In this document: piece by piece, positions 6,285 to 14,930 of the stretch | Numbering within the stretch: the stretch's first letter is position 1 | Layout: the number at the start of each line of letters is the position of its first letter | NCBI GenBank assembly: GCA_934119965.1 | Contig: CAKOTA010000024.1 | Coordinates: forward strand, 1-17,762 | Length of the DNA: 17,762 bases | Direction of reading: 5' to 3' | DNA from: an uncultured Bacilli bacterium | GTDB taxonomy: Bacteria; Bacillota_I; Bacilli_A; RF39; UBA660 | Position numbers and translations under genes: made by a program | Notes under the pieces: generated by a model | Database searches by the model: none | What the model saw: only the letters and a program-made list of their open reading frames with translations | What the model was told of the DNA's origin: nothing

Positions 6285-7178
6285 CTATTTTTTATTAACT
6301 TTTAATGACTGTTTTATTAGCGGAATTACATTTTCTATATCATCCTCATTTGATATTTCTACAACATAATCTCCATTACCATGATGTCCTGTTTTCGACA
6401 TGTCTCTTGATATATTCATTGGATCATTTAGGCTTCCTATTTTCATGTTTATAAATAATTTTATTTTTGAACTATATACTTCTATATCTACAATATTGGT
6501 ATTTCCCTTAAATGCAATATAAAGCTTTTTATATTCAATGTCAATATCTCCAAGGTTTAAAATTTCTTCTTTTAAATTTTGATATAATTCTTTTATTTTT
6601 TCAGGAGCTTTGTTCAAATGATCTTCTTCAGTATATACTTTAATTTCTTTTTCAACCTCTTTCATAATTTCAGTATTAGGAGTAAAACTTGCTTTCAAGT
6701 TAGGATTTTTAGATATTTTATCAAATTCTACTATATCATTTTCATATTTTGTTGCTTTTATTAAGTCAAACGGCATTCCTTGAAATTCTGTTGCACTTAT
6801 TTGCCTTGAAGAAAAGAATGGTGATATAAATATAATTCTAGATTGTGACCAATCTATATCACCTATTTCTAAATTAGATTTTGTAACATTATTGTATTTT
6901 AATACAAATGCTTCTTTTCTTTCAAGCATTAATGCAAGATATGAATATCCTTGATCAACTAAGCTATTATTCTTTATGTTTTTATATTCTATAATTATAA
7001 ATGTATTGTTTTCTTTGTCATATCCCAAAGAGTCCAATCTTGAGTCTCCCACACTAAATTCTGTTGCAATAAATTTATAACCAAGTATTTCTTCCATGTT
7101 TTTTTCCACATAACTTTGTAACTCTTTTTCATTTTTGAAGTCAATATTTTTTAAAAGTTTGTTATTTTGAATAATCAT
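6285..7178 (-). CDS. PD-(D/E)XK-like and DUF5655 domain protein
   Basis: The protein has 297 residues from the chosen start. Residues about 13-110 resemble a PD-(D/E)XK nuclease fold: RLD with D49, then IIIEYKN with E64 and K66, after a long N-terminal helix. Residues about 180-297 match the DUF5655 domain, with LYQNLKEEIL, KLYIAFKG and the DMSKTGHHGNGDYVVE end. Proteins of this type are often annotated as predicted transport proteins, but the fold suggests nucleic-acid binding or cleavage. ATG 7176-7178 is chosen because a perfect AGGAGG (7185-7190) lies 6 nt upstream and overlaps the hsdR stop codon; an in-frame ATG at 7214 lies inside hsdR. It is the last gene of the type I operon and ends at a strong terminator. 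Its role beside HsdR is unknown. Confidence 0.8.
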   Translation of the reverse strand: MIIQNNKLLKNIDFKNEKELQSYVEKNMEEILGYKFIATEFSVGDSRLDSLGYDKENNTFIIIEYKNIKNNSLVDQGYSYLALMLERKEAFVLKYNNVTKSNLEIGDIDWSQSRIIFISPFFSSRQISATEFQGMPFDLIKATKYENDIVEFDKISKNPNLKASFTPNTEIMKEVEKEIKVYTEEDHLNKAPEKIKELYQNLKEEILNLGDIDIEYKKLYIAFKGNTNIVDIEVYSSKIKLFINMKIGSLNDPMNISRDMSKTGHHGNGDYVVEISNEDDIENVIPLIKQSLKVNKK

Positions 7179-7190
7179 ATTTTTCCTCCT
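7176..7190 (-). promoter_or_regulatory. AGGAGG ribosome binding site overlapping the hsdR stop
   Basis: AGGAGG at 7185-7190 shares bases with the hsdR TAG stop (7189-7191) and stands 6 nt before ATG 7176-7178. This fixes the DUF5655 start and suggests translational coupling to hsdR. Confidence 0.75.
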
Positions 7191-10100
7191 ATGCCAATTT
7201 TTCTGCATTCTCATTTATACTTTCAATATCTTCTCTAATCTCTTTAAACAAATCAATATTATTGCCAAACAAATCGTAAACTTCTCCAACATTTTTAAAA
7301 GGTTGTTCTGTCAATTTCTGCATATCAATGGTTCCATTTTTAATAACATAATCAATTAGCAATTTCACGAATTGAATTTGTTTCATATTAAGTCTATTAT
7401 CATTTATATATTTATAAAAAATATCACTAACAACATTTTTATCTAATCCTACAATATTTCTAACAGCTTTAATTATATTAGTATCTCCAAAGTTTTGAGC
7501 ATATTCTTTATTATTTCCAAGCTCTTCAAATAATATCTTTTCAAGATTTTCTTTATCTTGTTCTGTAAGTCTTATATTATGTCTTATTTTCCATACAATA
7601 ACATTTTCTAAATTTCCTGTTAAAAACTTTTCCACTTTTCTTCTGTAATTGGTAAAATTGTTTCCTGTACTTACATAAACATATTCTTCATCTATATCGT
7701 TTAAAGTATCTTCTATATCTATATATACAGGTGGTCTATTGTAAGGATCTATAAATTGTATTAAATTTCTTAATTCTGTTCTAACTTCTTCAATAGCCCA
7801 GAAGTCTGCCTCTTTTATATAATCTGTTTCTGCAACTTTTAAAATCAAATCTTGTTTTTCTCTAATTTGAGGAACTGTTCCTAATTTTTCTAGTTCTCCT
7901 ACGGTATCTACTATTAAATTTTCACATCTATTAGTTTTATCTTGTCTAATTCTTTTAACTTGTAATTGATACATCAAATTATCAAATCTTTTTGCATCTT
8001 CATTATCATCAATCGAAGTGAATAATGGTATTAAATTTTCTTTAATATCCATTAAATCTATTGTTGATATATATACCCATGTTTTTTCTTTTGAATATAA
8101 TTCAATATAATGAATTTTATTTTTTACCATAAAACTATCTTTATTTAAATTCTTTATTTCTTCTATAAATTCTTTTATCAATGTTTTTCTGTATTCGCAA
8201 TATTTCTCGTCACTTTGATATTTCATATTTTGTAGTTCTACAATTAAGTCTAATTTATATCCATATATTCTTTCTGTTAAACTAATTACATTATTAGTTT
8301 CTATTCCTTTGGGATTTACAGAAAAGAATTCAAAGTTTTTGCAATAGTCAAATATATAAAATTCTTTTTTATCTAGTCCAACTCCAAATAAATCTTTGCA
8401 AAGTCTTGTTCCTCTTCCTATCATTTGCCAAAATTTTATTTTTGATTTGACTGGTTTAAAAAATACTAAATTTAATATTTCAGGAACATCTACACCTGTA
8501 TCCAACATATCTACTGACACAGCTATTTGTGGCCATTTTTCTTTTGTAGAGAATTCGTCAATAATTGTTTCATTATACTTAACTTGATTATCTACTAGTT
8601 TTGCAAATTCACCTCTGTATTCAGGATATAATTCATTAAATGTGTCTACTATTTTTTGTGCATGTTTATGATTTCTTGCAAAAATTATTGTTTTTCCAAG
8701 TTCATCTCCACCTTTTACTTTTAATCCTTTTTCCATTAATACTTCTAATAGTTTTTTTATTGTATCTCTATTAAATAACCATGCATTTATTGCTGATGAT
8801 TCTATTTCTTCTGGCATATTATCTTCTTCATCTGTAAATGTATTTTCATATTCTTCTTTTTCTTGCTCTGATAATTCTGAATATTTTATTCCTCTATCCA
8901 TAAAATCTGTGCTTGTCTTTATTACATGATAATCAACTAAATATCCTTCTTTTACAGCTTTTTCATATTCATAAGCAAAAGTTGGCACATCATTTTCAAT
9001 TTCAAAAAATCTATATGTATTTCTATCTACATCATTTCTTGGTGTTGCTGTTAGTCCCACAACCAGTCCATCAAAATATTCAAATATTGCTTGATATTTT
9101 TTATATATACTTCTATGTGCTTCATCTACAATTATTAAATCAAAATGTCCCGGAGTAAATAGCTTATTGCCTTCTTTATTTTTTGTTACATCTATTGCGT
9201 GCATCATTGTTTGATATGTTGAAAACACAATTCTGGCTTCTTCTGGATTGTCTGTTGTACTCAATAAATTACATGTAGACATATTAGGAAGCAATTTGGT
9301 GAAATTATTTTTTGCTTGTTTTACAAGTACTGTTCTATCTGCTAAAAATAGCACATTTTTTACCCATTCCTTATCTGATAAAACATCTACAATTGATATT
9401 GCTGTTCTTGTTTTACCCGTACCTGTTGCCATTACTATTAATGCTTTTCTGTGTCCTTCATCGAATGTTTCGCATACACTTTTTATTGCTTCTAGTTGAT
9501 ATTCTCTGTTTGTTATTTTATCTTGAACATATACATGTTCAAGATTTTGCTTACTTGTTCTTCTATTTACAAGTAATTGTAGCTCATCTTGTGTATAAAA
9601 TCCCGAAACTTTTCTTGGTGGATAATTTTTATCATCCCACATATATATTTCAAATCCGTTTGTATAATATATAGCTGGTCTTTGATGATATTCATTTTCA
9701 ATACAGTCTGCATATAGTTTTGCTTGGTTTTGTCCAACTCTTGGATCAACGCTTGTCCTTTTTGCTTCTACTACTGCTAATGGTAATCCGTTTTTACCAA
9801 ATAGCACATAATCTGCATATCCTTCATTTTTATTGTTTGGCATTCCTGTCAATTTTAATTCTTCTGTTATGTTCGTATCAAAGTCCCATCCTGCAAGTTT
9901 TAACTCTAAATCTATGTATTTCTTTCTTGTTTCGTATTCTGATATATCTTTAACTTCAAAATTATAGTTTTCTTCTTTCTTCTCACGTTTCTTTGTTAAT
10001 TTTGCCCTTAGTTCTTCATTTTCTCTTCTTGTTTCTTCTAATTTTTTATCTTTCTTTTCTAGTTCCTCATACAAACTTTCTCTTTCTTTTACTGCTAAAA

Positions 10101-10536
10101 TATTTTCACTTTGAGTTTGTAAAATAGATTCGTCAAATTCTTTTTCTTCAAAATTGTCGGCATAACAGTAAGCAATCCATTGCATAAAATTATATAAATA
10201 TCTTAGTGATAAAATTGCTTCTTCTCTAGATATTTTTTTATTATTATGTACTGCATAATTTCCTAGTTTTATTATATATTCAATTTGTTTTAATAATTTT
10301 TCATCTATTATGTTTTTAAATGTTATATCATGTACTAATGCAGATAGATTATTCTGATATGGTATTTTTAAGTCATTGTCATTTGCATATAACCATTTTA
10401 CTCCTAATTCTAATGCTCTTCTACATAATATACTGCATGTTACTGTGTTTAAGCCTATCCCATTTTCTGCTTCTATACAGCTTTCTGAAAAATTATTGAA
10501 TATTTTATTTTGTTTTAGAAATTCAAAATTTGACAT
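7189..10536 (-). CDS. hsdR: Type I restriction enzyme R subunit (HsdR), EcoEI-like
   Basis: This 1115-residue subunit cuts and translocates DNA in the HsdR2M2S1 complex. In order: a DUF4145-like N-terminal helical domain (about 15-125), a charged coiled coil (about 145-190), a PD-(D/E)XK nuclease with D242 and E257-A-K259, then a superfamily 2 motor with ATGTGKT (370-376), DEAH (471-474), TAT (496-498) and QMIGRGTR (704-711), and a C-terminal EcoEI-type region. All catalytic motifs are intact and the length is normal, so it should be active. TAAGGAGT precedes the ATG by about 6 nt. The gene starts 2 nt after the stop of the 361-residue gene and ends 10 nt before the DUF5655 start. Restriction must be balanced by methylation, which matches its place late in the operon after hsdM and hsdS. 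Confidence 0.96.
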   Translation of the reverse strand: MSNFEFLKQNKIFNNFSESCIEAENGIGLNTVTCSILCRRALELGVKWLYANDNDLKIPYQNNLSALVHDITFKNIIDEKLLKQIEYIIKLGNYAVHNNKKISREEAILSLRYLYNFMQWIAYCYADNFEEKEFDESILQTQSENILAVKERESLYEELEKKDKKLEETRRENEELRAKLTKKREKKEENYNFEVKDISEYETRKKYIDLELKLAGWDFDTNITEELKLTGMPNNKNEGYADYVLFGKNGLPLAVVEAKRTSVDPRVGQNQAKLYADCIENEYHQRPAIYYTNGFEIYMWDDKNYPPRKVSGFYTQDELQLLVNRRTSKQNLEHVYVQDKITNREYQLEAIKSVCETFDEGHRKALIVMATGTGKTRTAISIVDVLSDKEWVKNVLFLADRTVLVKQAKNNFTKLLPNMSTCNLLSTTDNPEEARIVFSTYQTMMHAIDVTKNKEGNKLFTPGHFDLIIVDEAHRSIYKKYQAIFEYFDGLVVGLTATPRNDVDRNTYRFFEIENDVPTFAYEYEKAVKEGYLVDYHVIKTSTDFMDRGIKYSELSEQEKEEYENTFTDEEDNMPEEIESSAINAWLFNRDTIKKLLEVLMEKGLKVKGGDELGKTIIFARNHKHAQKIVDTFNELYPEYRGEFAKLVDNQVKYNETIIDEFSTKEKWPQIAVSVDMLDTGVDVPEILNLVFFKPVKSKIKFWQMIGRGTRLCKDLFGVGLDKKEFYIFDYCKNFEFFSVNPKGIETNNVISLTERIYGYKLDLIVELQNMKYQSDEKYCEYRKTLIKEFIEEIKNLNKDSFMVKNKIHYIELYSKEKTWVYISTIDLMDIKENLIPLFTSIDDNEDAKRFDNLMYQLQVKRIRQDKTNRCENLIVDTVGELEKLGTVPQIREKQDLILKVAETDYIKEADFWAIEEVRTELRNLIQFIDPYNRPPVYIDIEDTLNDIDEEYVYVSTGNNFTNYRRKVEKFLTGNLENVIVWKIRHNIRLTEQDKENLEKILFEELGNNKEYAQNFGDTNIIKAVRNIVGLDKNVVSDIFYKYINDNRLNMKQIQFVKLLIDYVIKNGTIDMQKLTEQPFKNVGEVYDLFGNNIDLFKEIREDIESINENAEKLA

Positions 10537-10538
10537 AT

Positions 10539-11624
10539 TTACTCCTTATTTTCATTATTAATATCATTTCCATCTGTTAATAAAAGTTTTTTGTTTTCTT
10601 CTAAATATTTAATTTTTAAAGTATCATTTAATTCATGTGTTTCATCATTAACTTTAATTTTCGCACTTCTACTGGCTATATTTACTAAGTTTTTTGTTGA
10701 GCATAAAAAGGCTTTTTGTATATCTTCTTTAGATTCATCAATATTATATCCCATCTCTTTTAAAGTTTCAGCCATTTCTAAAGAATCTTTTATTGCATTA
10801 TTAATTTCATGTTGTCTCGATAGTTTTCCTTCTATTGTAAATTTGTTAAAAACTAAGTCTATTGTTTTATTTAAAAACTTTGCTACAGCAGATAAAATAT
10901 TCTCATTTCCAAATAATATGCTCCAAATTGAACCGGATTCAATTTTAATAATTTTCAATTTTTCATAATGTATTCCTCCTATATTAGAATACATTATGTT
11001 TCCTAGCTCATAATAAACTTTATTTATTGAGTCTAATACAGAATTAAATTCCTCTAAACTAAAATCCACATCCAATAATTGAATCTCTATAGTATTCTTT
11101 TCTTCAATTTTGTCTTTATTATCTGTATATAAATTCAAAAAATTTTTATATGTTTCTTGGCATGTTAAAAATATTTTTTCATATTTAACAATTTCTTCTC
11201 CCAATCTTATTGCATGTCCTTTACTAGTTAAGTTTTTTATCCACTCTTGATATACTTCTAACATGTAATCCGTATATCCAAAAAATTCCTCTATATAATC
11301 TGACAATATATTATTACTAATCTTGTATGTCCCTATTTCTTTTTTTATTTCGCCATATTTAATAGTAACTGTTATTGCATTAAAATTCTTTTGTAAATCC
11401 TTCATAGTTTCATCAAATTCTTTGATAATTCCACCATTTGGTACAATATAATATGTTCCATCACTTCCAGAACTTGTACGTGCTATTAAAATCTTATTTA
11501 AAATTTGTTCACAACTATTACTATATTTTTCTCTCCAATCAAATAATATTTTAAAGACATCTTCAAGCTCTTTTAATTTATTATTAATAAAAGAATAATA
11601 ATTATAAATTTCATATGATAACAT
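10539..11624 (-). CDS. Unknown 361-residue protein inside the type I operon
   Basis: I do not recognise this protein. It is largely alpha-helical with a Ser/Gly-rich segment near residues 50-65 (RTSSGSDGTYYIVPNGG). Residues about 224-265 form a strand followed by a hydrophobic helix (KLKIIKIESGSIWSILFG and onwards), a layout seen in several uncharacterised proteins. The C-terminal 100 residues are charged and end NNENKE. There is no signal peptide, nuclease motif or Walker motif. AGGAGA (11631-11636) overlaps the hsdS stop codon and lies 6 nt before the ATG; the next gene, hsdR, begins 2 nt after the stop. This tight packing shows it is expressed with the restriction system. It could regulate HsdR, add an effector or be a passenger; nothing in the sequence decides. 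Confidence 0.75.
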   Translation of the reverse strand: MLSYEIYNYYSFINNKLKELEDVFKILFDWREKYSNSCEQILNKILIARTSSGSDGTYYIVPNGGIIKEFDETMKDLQKNFNAITVTIKYGEIKKEIGTYKISNNILSDYIEEFFGYTDYMLEVYQEWIKNLTSKGHAIRLGEEIVKYEKIFLTCQETYKNFLNLYTDNKDKIEEKNTIEIQLLDVDFSLEEFNSVLDSINKVYYELGNIMYSNIGGIHYEKLKIIKIESGSIWSILFGNENILSAVAKFLNKTIDLVFNKFTIEGKLSRQHEINNAIKDSLEMAETLKEMGYNIDESKEDIQKAFLCSTKNLVNIASRSAKIKVNDETHELNDTLKIKYLEENKKLLLTDGNDINNENKE

Positions 11625-11634
11625 TTTTTATCTC

Positions 11635-12819
11635 CTATCCAAAATATTTATTCATTAAACTTTCTTGCAAATTTTGCATTTCTTCTAAGTTCTTTTGTAT
11701 TTCAAATTTCTGTTTATCGATTTGTTTGACTATCTCTGCAAATTTATTTTGTAGCTCTATTGGTGGACATACAAACTTTATCTTTTTTACTTCACTCATT
11801 GAAGGAAAATTTGGAATTCCACTTCCTCTACTAAAACTAAATAATTTTTCTTGTATTTCATCACTTCTAAAATGTTGTATAAAATATATGTTATTCATTA
11901 CATTAGAATCTAGTGTAATCTTTAATAAAGCTTGATTTATTATTCCTTTTTTCGCATTTTCAGGAACCTCTGCTATTCTTCCAAGTGTTACCCCTGAACA
12001 ACTTATCAAAAGATCTTTTGGATTAACTTTAAACATTATCATATCATTGTATTTTTCTTCTGTTATATAATATTTTTCATATTTAAAATCATTATGAATA
12101 GCATGTCTTTGCTCATAAACTAGATATCCACTTTCTACAAAATCATCTTTTTTTAATGAGCCTCCAAAAGGTCCTCTTTTTATGGAATTAGCTTCTTTTG
12201 ATGTTATCTCTACAAGTGTTTTTGTATTATATTTAGTATCTTTTAATGTTCCAAACATCTCAACAAACTGAGATTTGATTAATTTGTCTAGCTCTTCAAT
12301 TTGTTTTTTTCTTATATCTATTATTTTTTGAACTTTGTCTAATTTATTTGCAATATTTTTTTGTTCTTCTAATGATGGCAAATTAATTTTGTACTCTTTT
12401 AACCATTCTGTGCTTAAATTTTTCTGTGCTATACCTTTAGAATTGTTTATACATTCATTTTCAAACAATTTATTATTCAATACATTAAATAAATAATTTT
12501 TGTCTAACCTTGATTTGTTTAATACTCTAATACATCCAACACGTTGATTAAGAGCTGCCGGTAACATTTCTTTTTTTAATATTCCAACTCTACCCACATT
12601 TCCAGTTAATGAAATTAATAAATCCTTTTCATACAACATGTATTTATTTAATTCTCTTTTTAAGTTTAAATTATAAAATTTAGGTTCAGTATCTTCTATA
12701 TAACCTTTTTGAACATTTGTTATTCTTATTATTCTTATTCCATTTTCTTCATACAGATTGCTTTTAAACGCATAACCATTAATGATTTCGCAAACATCTC
12801 CTAATTTTACTTTCTCCAT
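11635..12819 (-). CDS. hsdS: Type I specificity subunit (HsdS)
   Basis: This 394-residue protein selects the target of both methylation and restriction. It shows the normal two-half layout: a target recognition domain (about 1-145), a conserved helical spacer starting PSLEEQKNIANKL (148-160) and ending SQFVEMFG, a second recognition domain (about 195-350), and a matching C-terminal helix starting PPIELQNKF (352-360). The repeated P-x-E-x-Q helix starts predict a bipartite target with a fixed gap. The full length is intact, with no truncation or second copy and no recombinase nearby, so specificity is probably fixed. Its ATG overlaps the last base of the hsdM TAA (TAATG), with GGAGG upstream, so translation is coupled to hsdM. 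The target sequence cannot be predicted by eye. Confidence 0.95.
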   Translation of the reverse strand: MEKVKLGDVCEIINGYAFKSNLYEENGIRIIRITNVQKGYIEDTEPKFYNLNLKRELNKYMLYEKDLLISLTGNVGRVGILKKEMLPAALNQRVGCIRVLNKSRLDKNYLFNVLNNKLFENECINNSKGIAQKNLSTEWLKEYKINLPSLEEQKNIANKLDKVQKIIDIRKKQIEELDKLIKSQFVEMFGTLKDTKYNTKTLVEITSKEANSIKRGPFGGSLKKDDFVESGYLVYEQRHAIHNDFKYEKYYITEEKYNDMIMFKVNPKDLLISCSGVTLGRIAEVPENAKKGIINQALLKITLDSNVMNNIYFIQHFRSDEIQEKLFSFSRGSGIPNFPSMSEVKKIKFVCPPIELQNKFAEIVKQIDKQKFEIQKNLEEMQNLQESLMNKYFG

Positions 12820-14273
12820 TACAACATTTCCTCCAACTCTTTTAGTTTTTGTTGGATTTCTGATTCCATATCAATTACTTTTTTTAATATTACTTCTGGT
12901 TTTTCGTATTCTTTTTTCTCTACCACAATCTCTTTATATTTATTAATAGATAAATCATAATCATTTTCTACAATCTCTTCTTTTGGAATAAAGAATGACT
13001 TTTCAGTTCTTTTTCTATTTTGTTCTTCTTCTGAATCTCTATTGTTGAATCTTTTTATAATATCAGGAATATCATTTTCTTTTATAGGTTGTCTTTGGTC
13101 ATCCAAACTGAATCCATCAGCAGTCATATCATAAAACCAAACTTTATCTGTTCCACCTTGAGTTGTTTTCGTAAATATCATAATTGCAGTAGAAACTCCT
13201 GCATATGGCTTAAACACTCCACTTGGCATTGATATTATTGCCTCTAATTTATGCTTTTCTATTATTTCTTTTCTTATTGCCTTATGAGCATTTGAGCTTC
13301 CAAACAAAACTCCATCTGGAACTATAGACGCACATCTTCCACCTATTTTTAAACTTCTTAAAAATAATGCTAAAAATAGTAATTCTGTTTTCTTAGTTTT
13401 GGTAACTGCTAGTAAATCTTTTGATGTTCTTTCTGCATCTATTGAACCTTTAAAAGGTGGATTTGCTAAAACTAATGTATATTTTCCATTATCCTCGTTG
13501 TCTTCTGATAATGAATCTTTATACATTATATTTGGATTTTCTATGCCATGTTGCATTAAATTCATTGCTCCAATTCTAAGCATTGTTCTGTCCATATCAA
13601 ATCCATAAAACATAGTATTATTAAAATGCTCTGTTAAATTTTCTGATAAAAATAAATCACTTTTATTTTTTCTTACATATTCTCCCGCTTCAACTAAAAA
13701 ACCTGCTGTTCCACAAGCCGGATCTACTATTATATCTTCTGGTGTTGGCTTCATTAACTCTACTATCATTCTTATAATGTGTCTTGGTGTCCTAAATTGT
13801 CCATTTACTCCTGCTTGATTTAGTTTTGAAAGTAAGTATTCATATACATCACCTTTTGTATCCCTATCTTTCATTTCTAATTTATCCATAGCTGTTACTA
13901 CTTTTTGTAACATTATTGGTGTTGGAATTATAAATATAGCATCTTCCATATATTTAGCATATCCTGATTCTTTATCTTTTGCCAGATTTTTTATAAATGG
14001 AAATACTTCTTCACTCATTATTTTAAACATTTTTTCTGCTGGATAATCTTTGAACTTGCTCCATCTACAATTTTGATGTTCATTATCAAATATTCTTTTA
14101 CTTTGTATTCCTAATAGTACATCGTTTTTCTCATGTGCTATTTCTATATCATCTAGACCTTTTACAAATAAAAGGTATGTTATTTGTTCTATTACTGTTA
14201 AAGGGTTAGTTACTCCACCTTCCCAAAAGTTTGTCCATATTCTATCTATTATACTTTTTGTATTTGATTCCAT
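12819..14273 (-). CDS. hsdM: Type I N6-adenine methyltransferase subunit (HsdM)
   Basis: This 484-residue modification subunit transfers a methyl group from S-adenosylmethionine to adenine at the HsdS site. Visible parts are the N-terminal helical domain (about 1-150), QFRTPRHI (159-166) leading into the Rossmann fold, motif I DPACGTAGFL (184-193), YGFDMD (223-228), and the catalytic motif IV NPPF (271-274). The C-terminal helix (about 445-484) ends MESEIQQKLKELEEML and should contact HsdS. Length and motifs are normal. It is the first gene of the operon; AGGAG (14283-14287) lies 9 nt before the ATG, and two overlapping promoter candidates are upstream. Placing M first favours methylation before restriction. 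Confidence 0.96.
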   Translation of the reverse strand: MESNTKSIIDRIWTNFWEGGVTNPLTVIEQITYLLFVKGLDDIEIAHEKNDVLLGIQSKRIFDNEHQNCRWSKFKDYPAEKMFKIMSEEVFPFIKNLAKDKESGYAKYMEDAIFIIPTPIMLQKVVTAMDKLEMKDRDTKGDVYEYLLSKLNQAGVNGQFRTPRHIIRMIVELMKPTPEDIIVDPACGTAGFLVEAGEYVRKNKSDLFLSENLTEHFNNTMFYGFDMDRTMLRIGAMNLMQHGIENPNIMYKDSLSEDNEDNGKYTLVLANPPFKGSIDAERTSKDLLAVTKTKKTELLFLALFLRSLKIGGRCASIVPDGVLFGSSNAHKAIRKEIIEKHKLEAIISMPSGVFKPYAGVSTAIMIFTKTTQGGTDKVWFYDMTADGFSLDDQRQPIKENDIPDIIKRFNNRDSEEEQNRKRTEKSFFIPKEEIVENDYDLSINKYKEIVVEKKEYEKPEVILKKVIDMESEIQQKLKELEEML

Positions 14274-14313
14274 AATTTTTTACTCCTAAAATTTATCTTT
14301 TATTTCACTATAT

Positions 14314-14365
14314 TTTATATCACAAATTCCATTAAATAACAATAAATTTAGTCTAACTTTGTCAA
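14314..14365 (-). promoter_or_regulatory. Promoter candidates for the restriction operon
   Basis: Two overlapping options are visible on the minus strand. TTGTTA (14337-14342) with TATAAA (14314-14319) has a 17-nt spacer and the better -10. TTGACA (14360-14365) with TGTTAT (14336-14341) has a perfect -35 but an 18-nt spacer and a weaker -10. The second option's -10 shares bases with the first option's -35, so the two could interfere or one may be fortuitous. Confidence 0.5.
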
Positions 14366-14400
14366 AGATTGTTTTTATTTGTTTAATTTAGAAAAAGCAC

Positions 14401-14429
14401 TTGATATTTCATAATATTTAAGCTTAAAT
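14401..14429 (+). promoter_or_regulatory. Promoter of the small plus-strand gene
   Basis: TTGATA (14401-14406) and TTAAAT (14424-14429) are 17 nt apart, with the ATG about 25 nt further on. The -35 regions of this promoter and the hsdM promoter are back to back within about 40 nt, a divergent arrangement. Confidence 0.5.
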
Positions 14430-14453
14430 ACACAACCAACTGGAGGTGATAAT

Positions 14454-14726
14454 ATGAATTCAAAGACCATTCTATCTCTATATAATGGAGATTATTCTTG
14501 TATTGAAAGACCTATACCTAAAGATTCCAAATATGCTAAATCATTGTCCAAATGCACTGATCTTCAAGAGAAATTAGCTCAATTAGTGGATAAAGATACT
14601 TTTTCGTCAATAGAAAAAGTTTTAGAATATCAAAGTGAATTATCTGCTATTGAAATGGAAGAAGTATTTACAGAAGGCTTTTCATTAGCTGTATCGTTAC
14701 TATTAGAAGCTCTTTCAAAGAAATAA
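14454..14726 (+). CDS. Small DUF6809-type protein
   Basis: This 90-residue protein has the pattern of the clostridial DUF6809 family as I recall it: an N-terminal LYNGDYSCIERPIP segment, a central helical region with EKLAQL and SSIEKVLEYQSELSAIE, and a C-terminal amphipathic helix FTEGFSLAVSLLLEAL. It has no membrane segment or catalytic motif and its function is unknown. It is the only intact gene on the plus strand. GGAGGTGAT (14442-14450) gives a strong ribosome binding site, and it has its own promoter and GC-rich terminator, so it is expressed independently of the restriction operon it faces. The family assignment is from memory of the pattern, not a search. Confidence 0.7.
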   Translation: MNSKTILSLYNGDYSCIERPIPKDSKYAKSLSKCTDLQEKLAQLVDKDTFSSIEKVLEYQSELSAIEMEEVFTEGFSLAVSLLLEALSKK

Positions 14727-14770
14727 TTACTCCCTCCCCTTCCTATTTTCCGAAATTTTTTACATGACTC

Positions 14771-14816
14771 CCCCCGCCGTTCCCCCTTTTCATCTTGTAG
14801 AAATTAAAGGCGGGGG
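14771..14816 (+). terminator. GC-rich terminator of the small plus-strand gene
   Basis: CCCCCGCC (14771-14778) and GGCGGGGG (14809-14816) form a perfect 8-bp all-GC stem around a 30-nt loop, followed by TGTTTTTATA. It is by far the most GC-rich element in the window and faces the minus-strand terminator at 14897-14922. Confidence 0.8.
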
Positions 14817-14896
14817 TGTTTTTATATTTTCCGGTATATGTTTTTTATTTATATTTCAATATTTTTCTTAAATTTATACCGATTATCACATAAAAA

Positions 14897-14922
14897 ATAG
14901 TAACTACTTAAGTAATTACTAT
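14897..14922 (-). terminator. Terminator after the peptide-deformylase-like gene
   Basis: On the minus strand ATAGTAATTACTT pairs with AAGTAGTTACTAT through about 11 bp with one G-U pair and a tiny loop, followed by TTTTTA (14892-14896). It lies 8 nt past the stop codon. Confidence 0.7.
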
Positions 14923-14930
14923 TTCTATAA

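Noticed and set aside
9312..9674. A plus-strand 120-residue open frame inside hsdR
   Set aside because: It is antisense to the conserved motor motifs of hsdR and reads as Leu/Phe-rich low-complexity sequence.
11635..12819. Phase-variable or shuffling hsdS
   Set aside because: There is a single full-length hsdS, no partial copies, no inverted repeats between copies and no recombinase gene in the window.
14832..14881. Inverted repeat CGGTATA / TATACCG as a regulatory element
   Set aside because: Only 7 bp with a 36-nt A/T-rich interval between two terminators; too weak to support.
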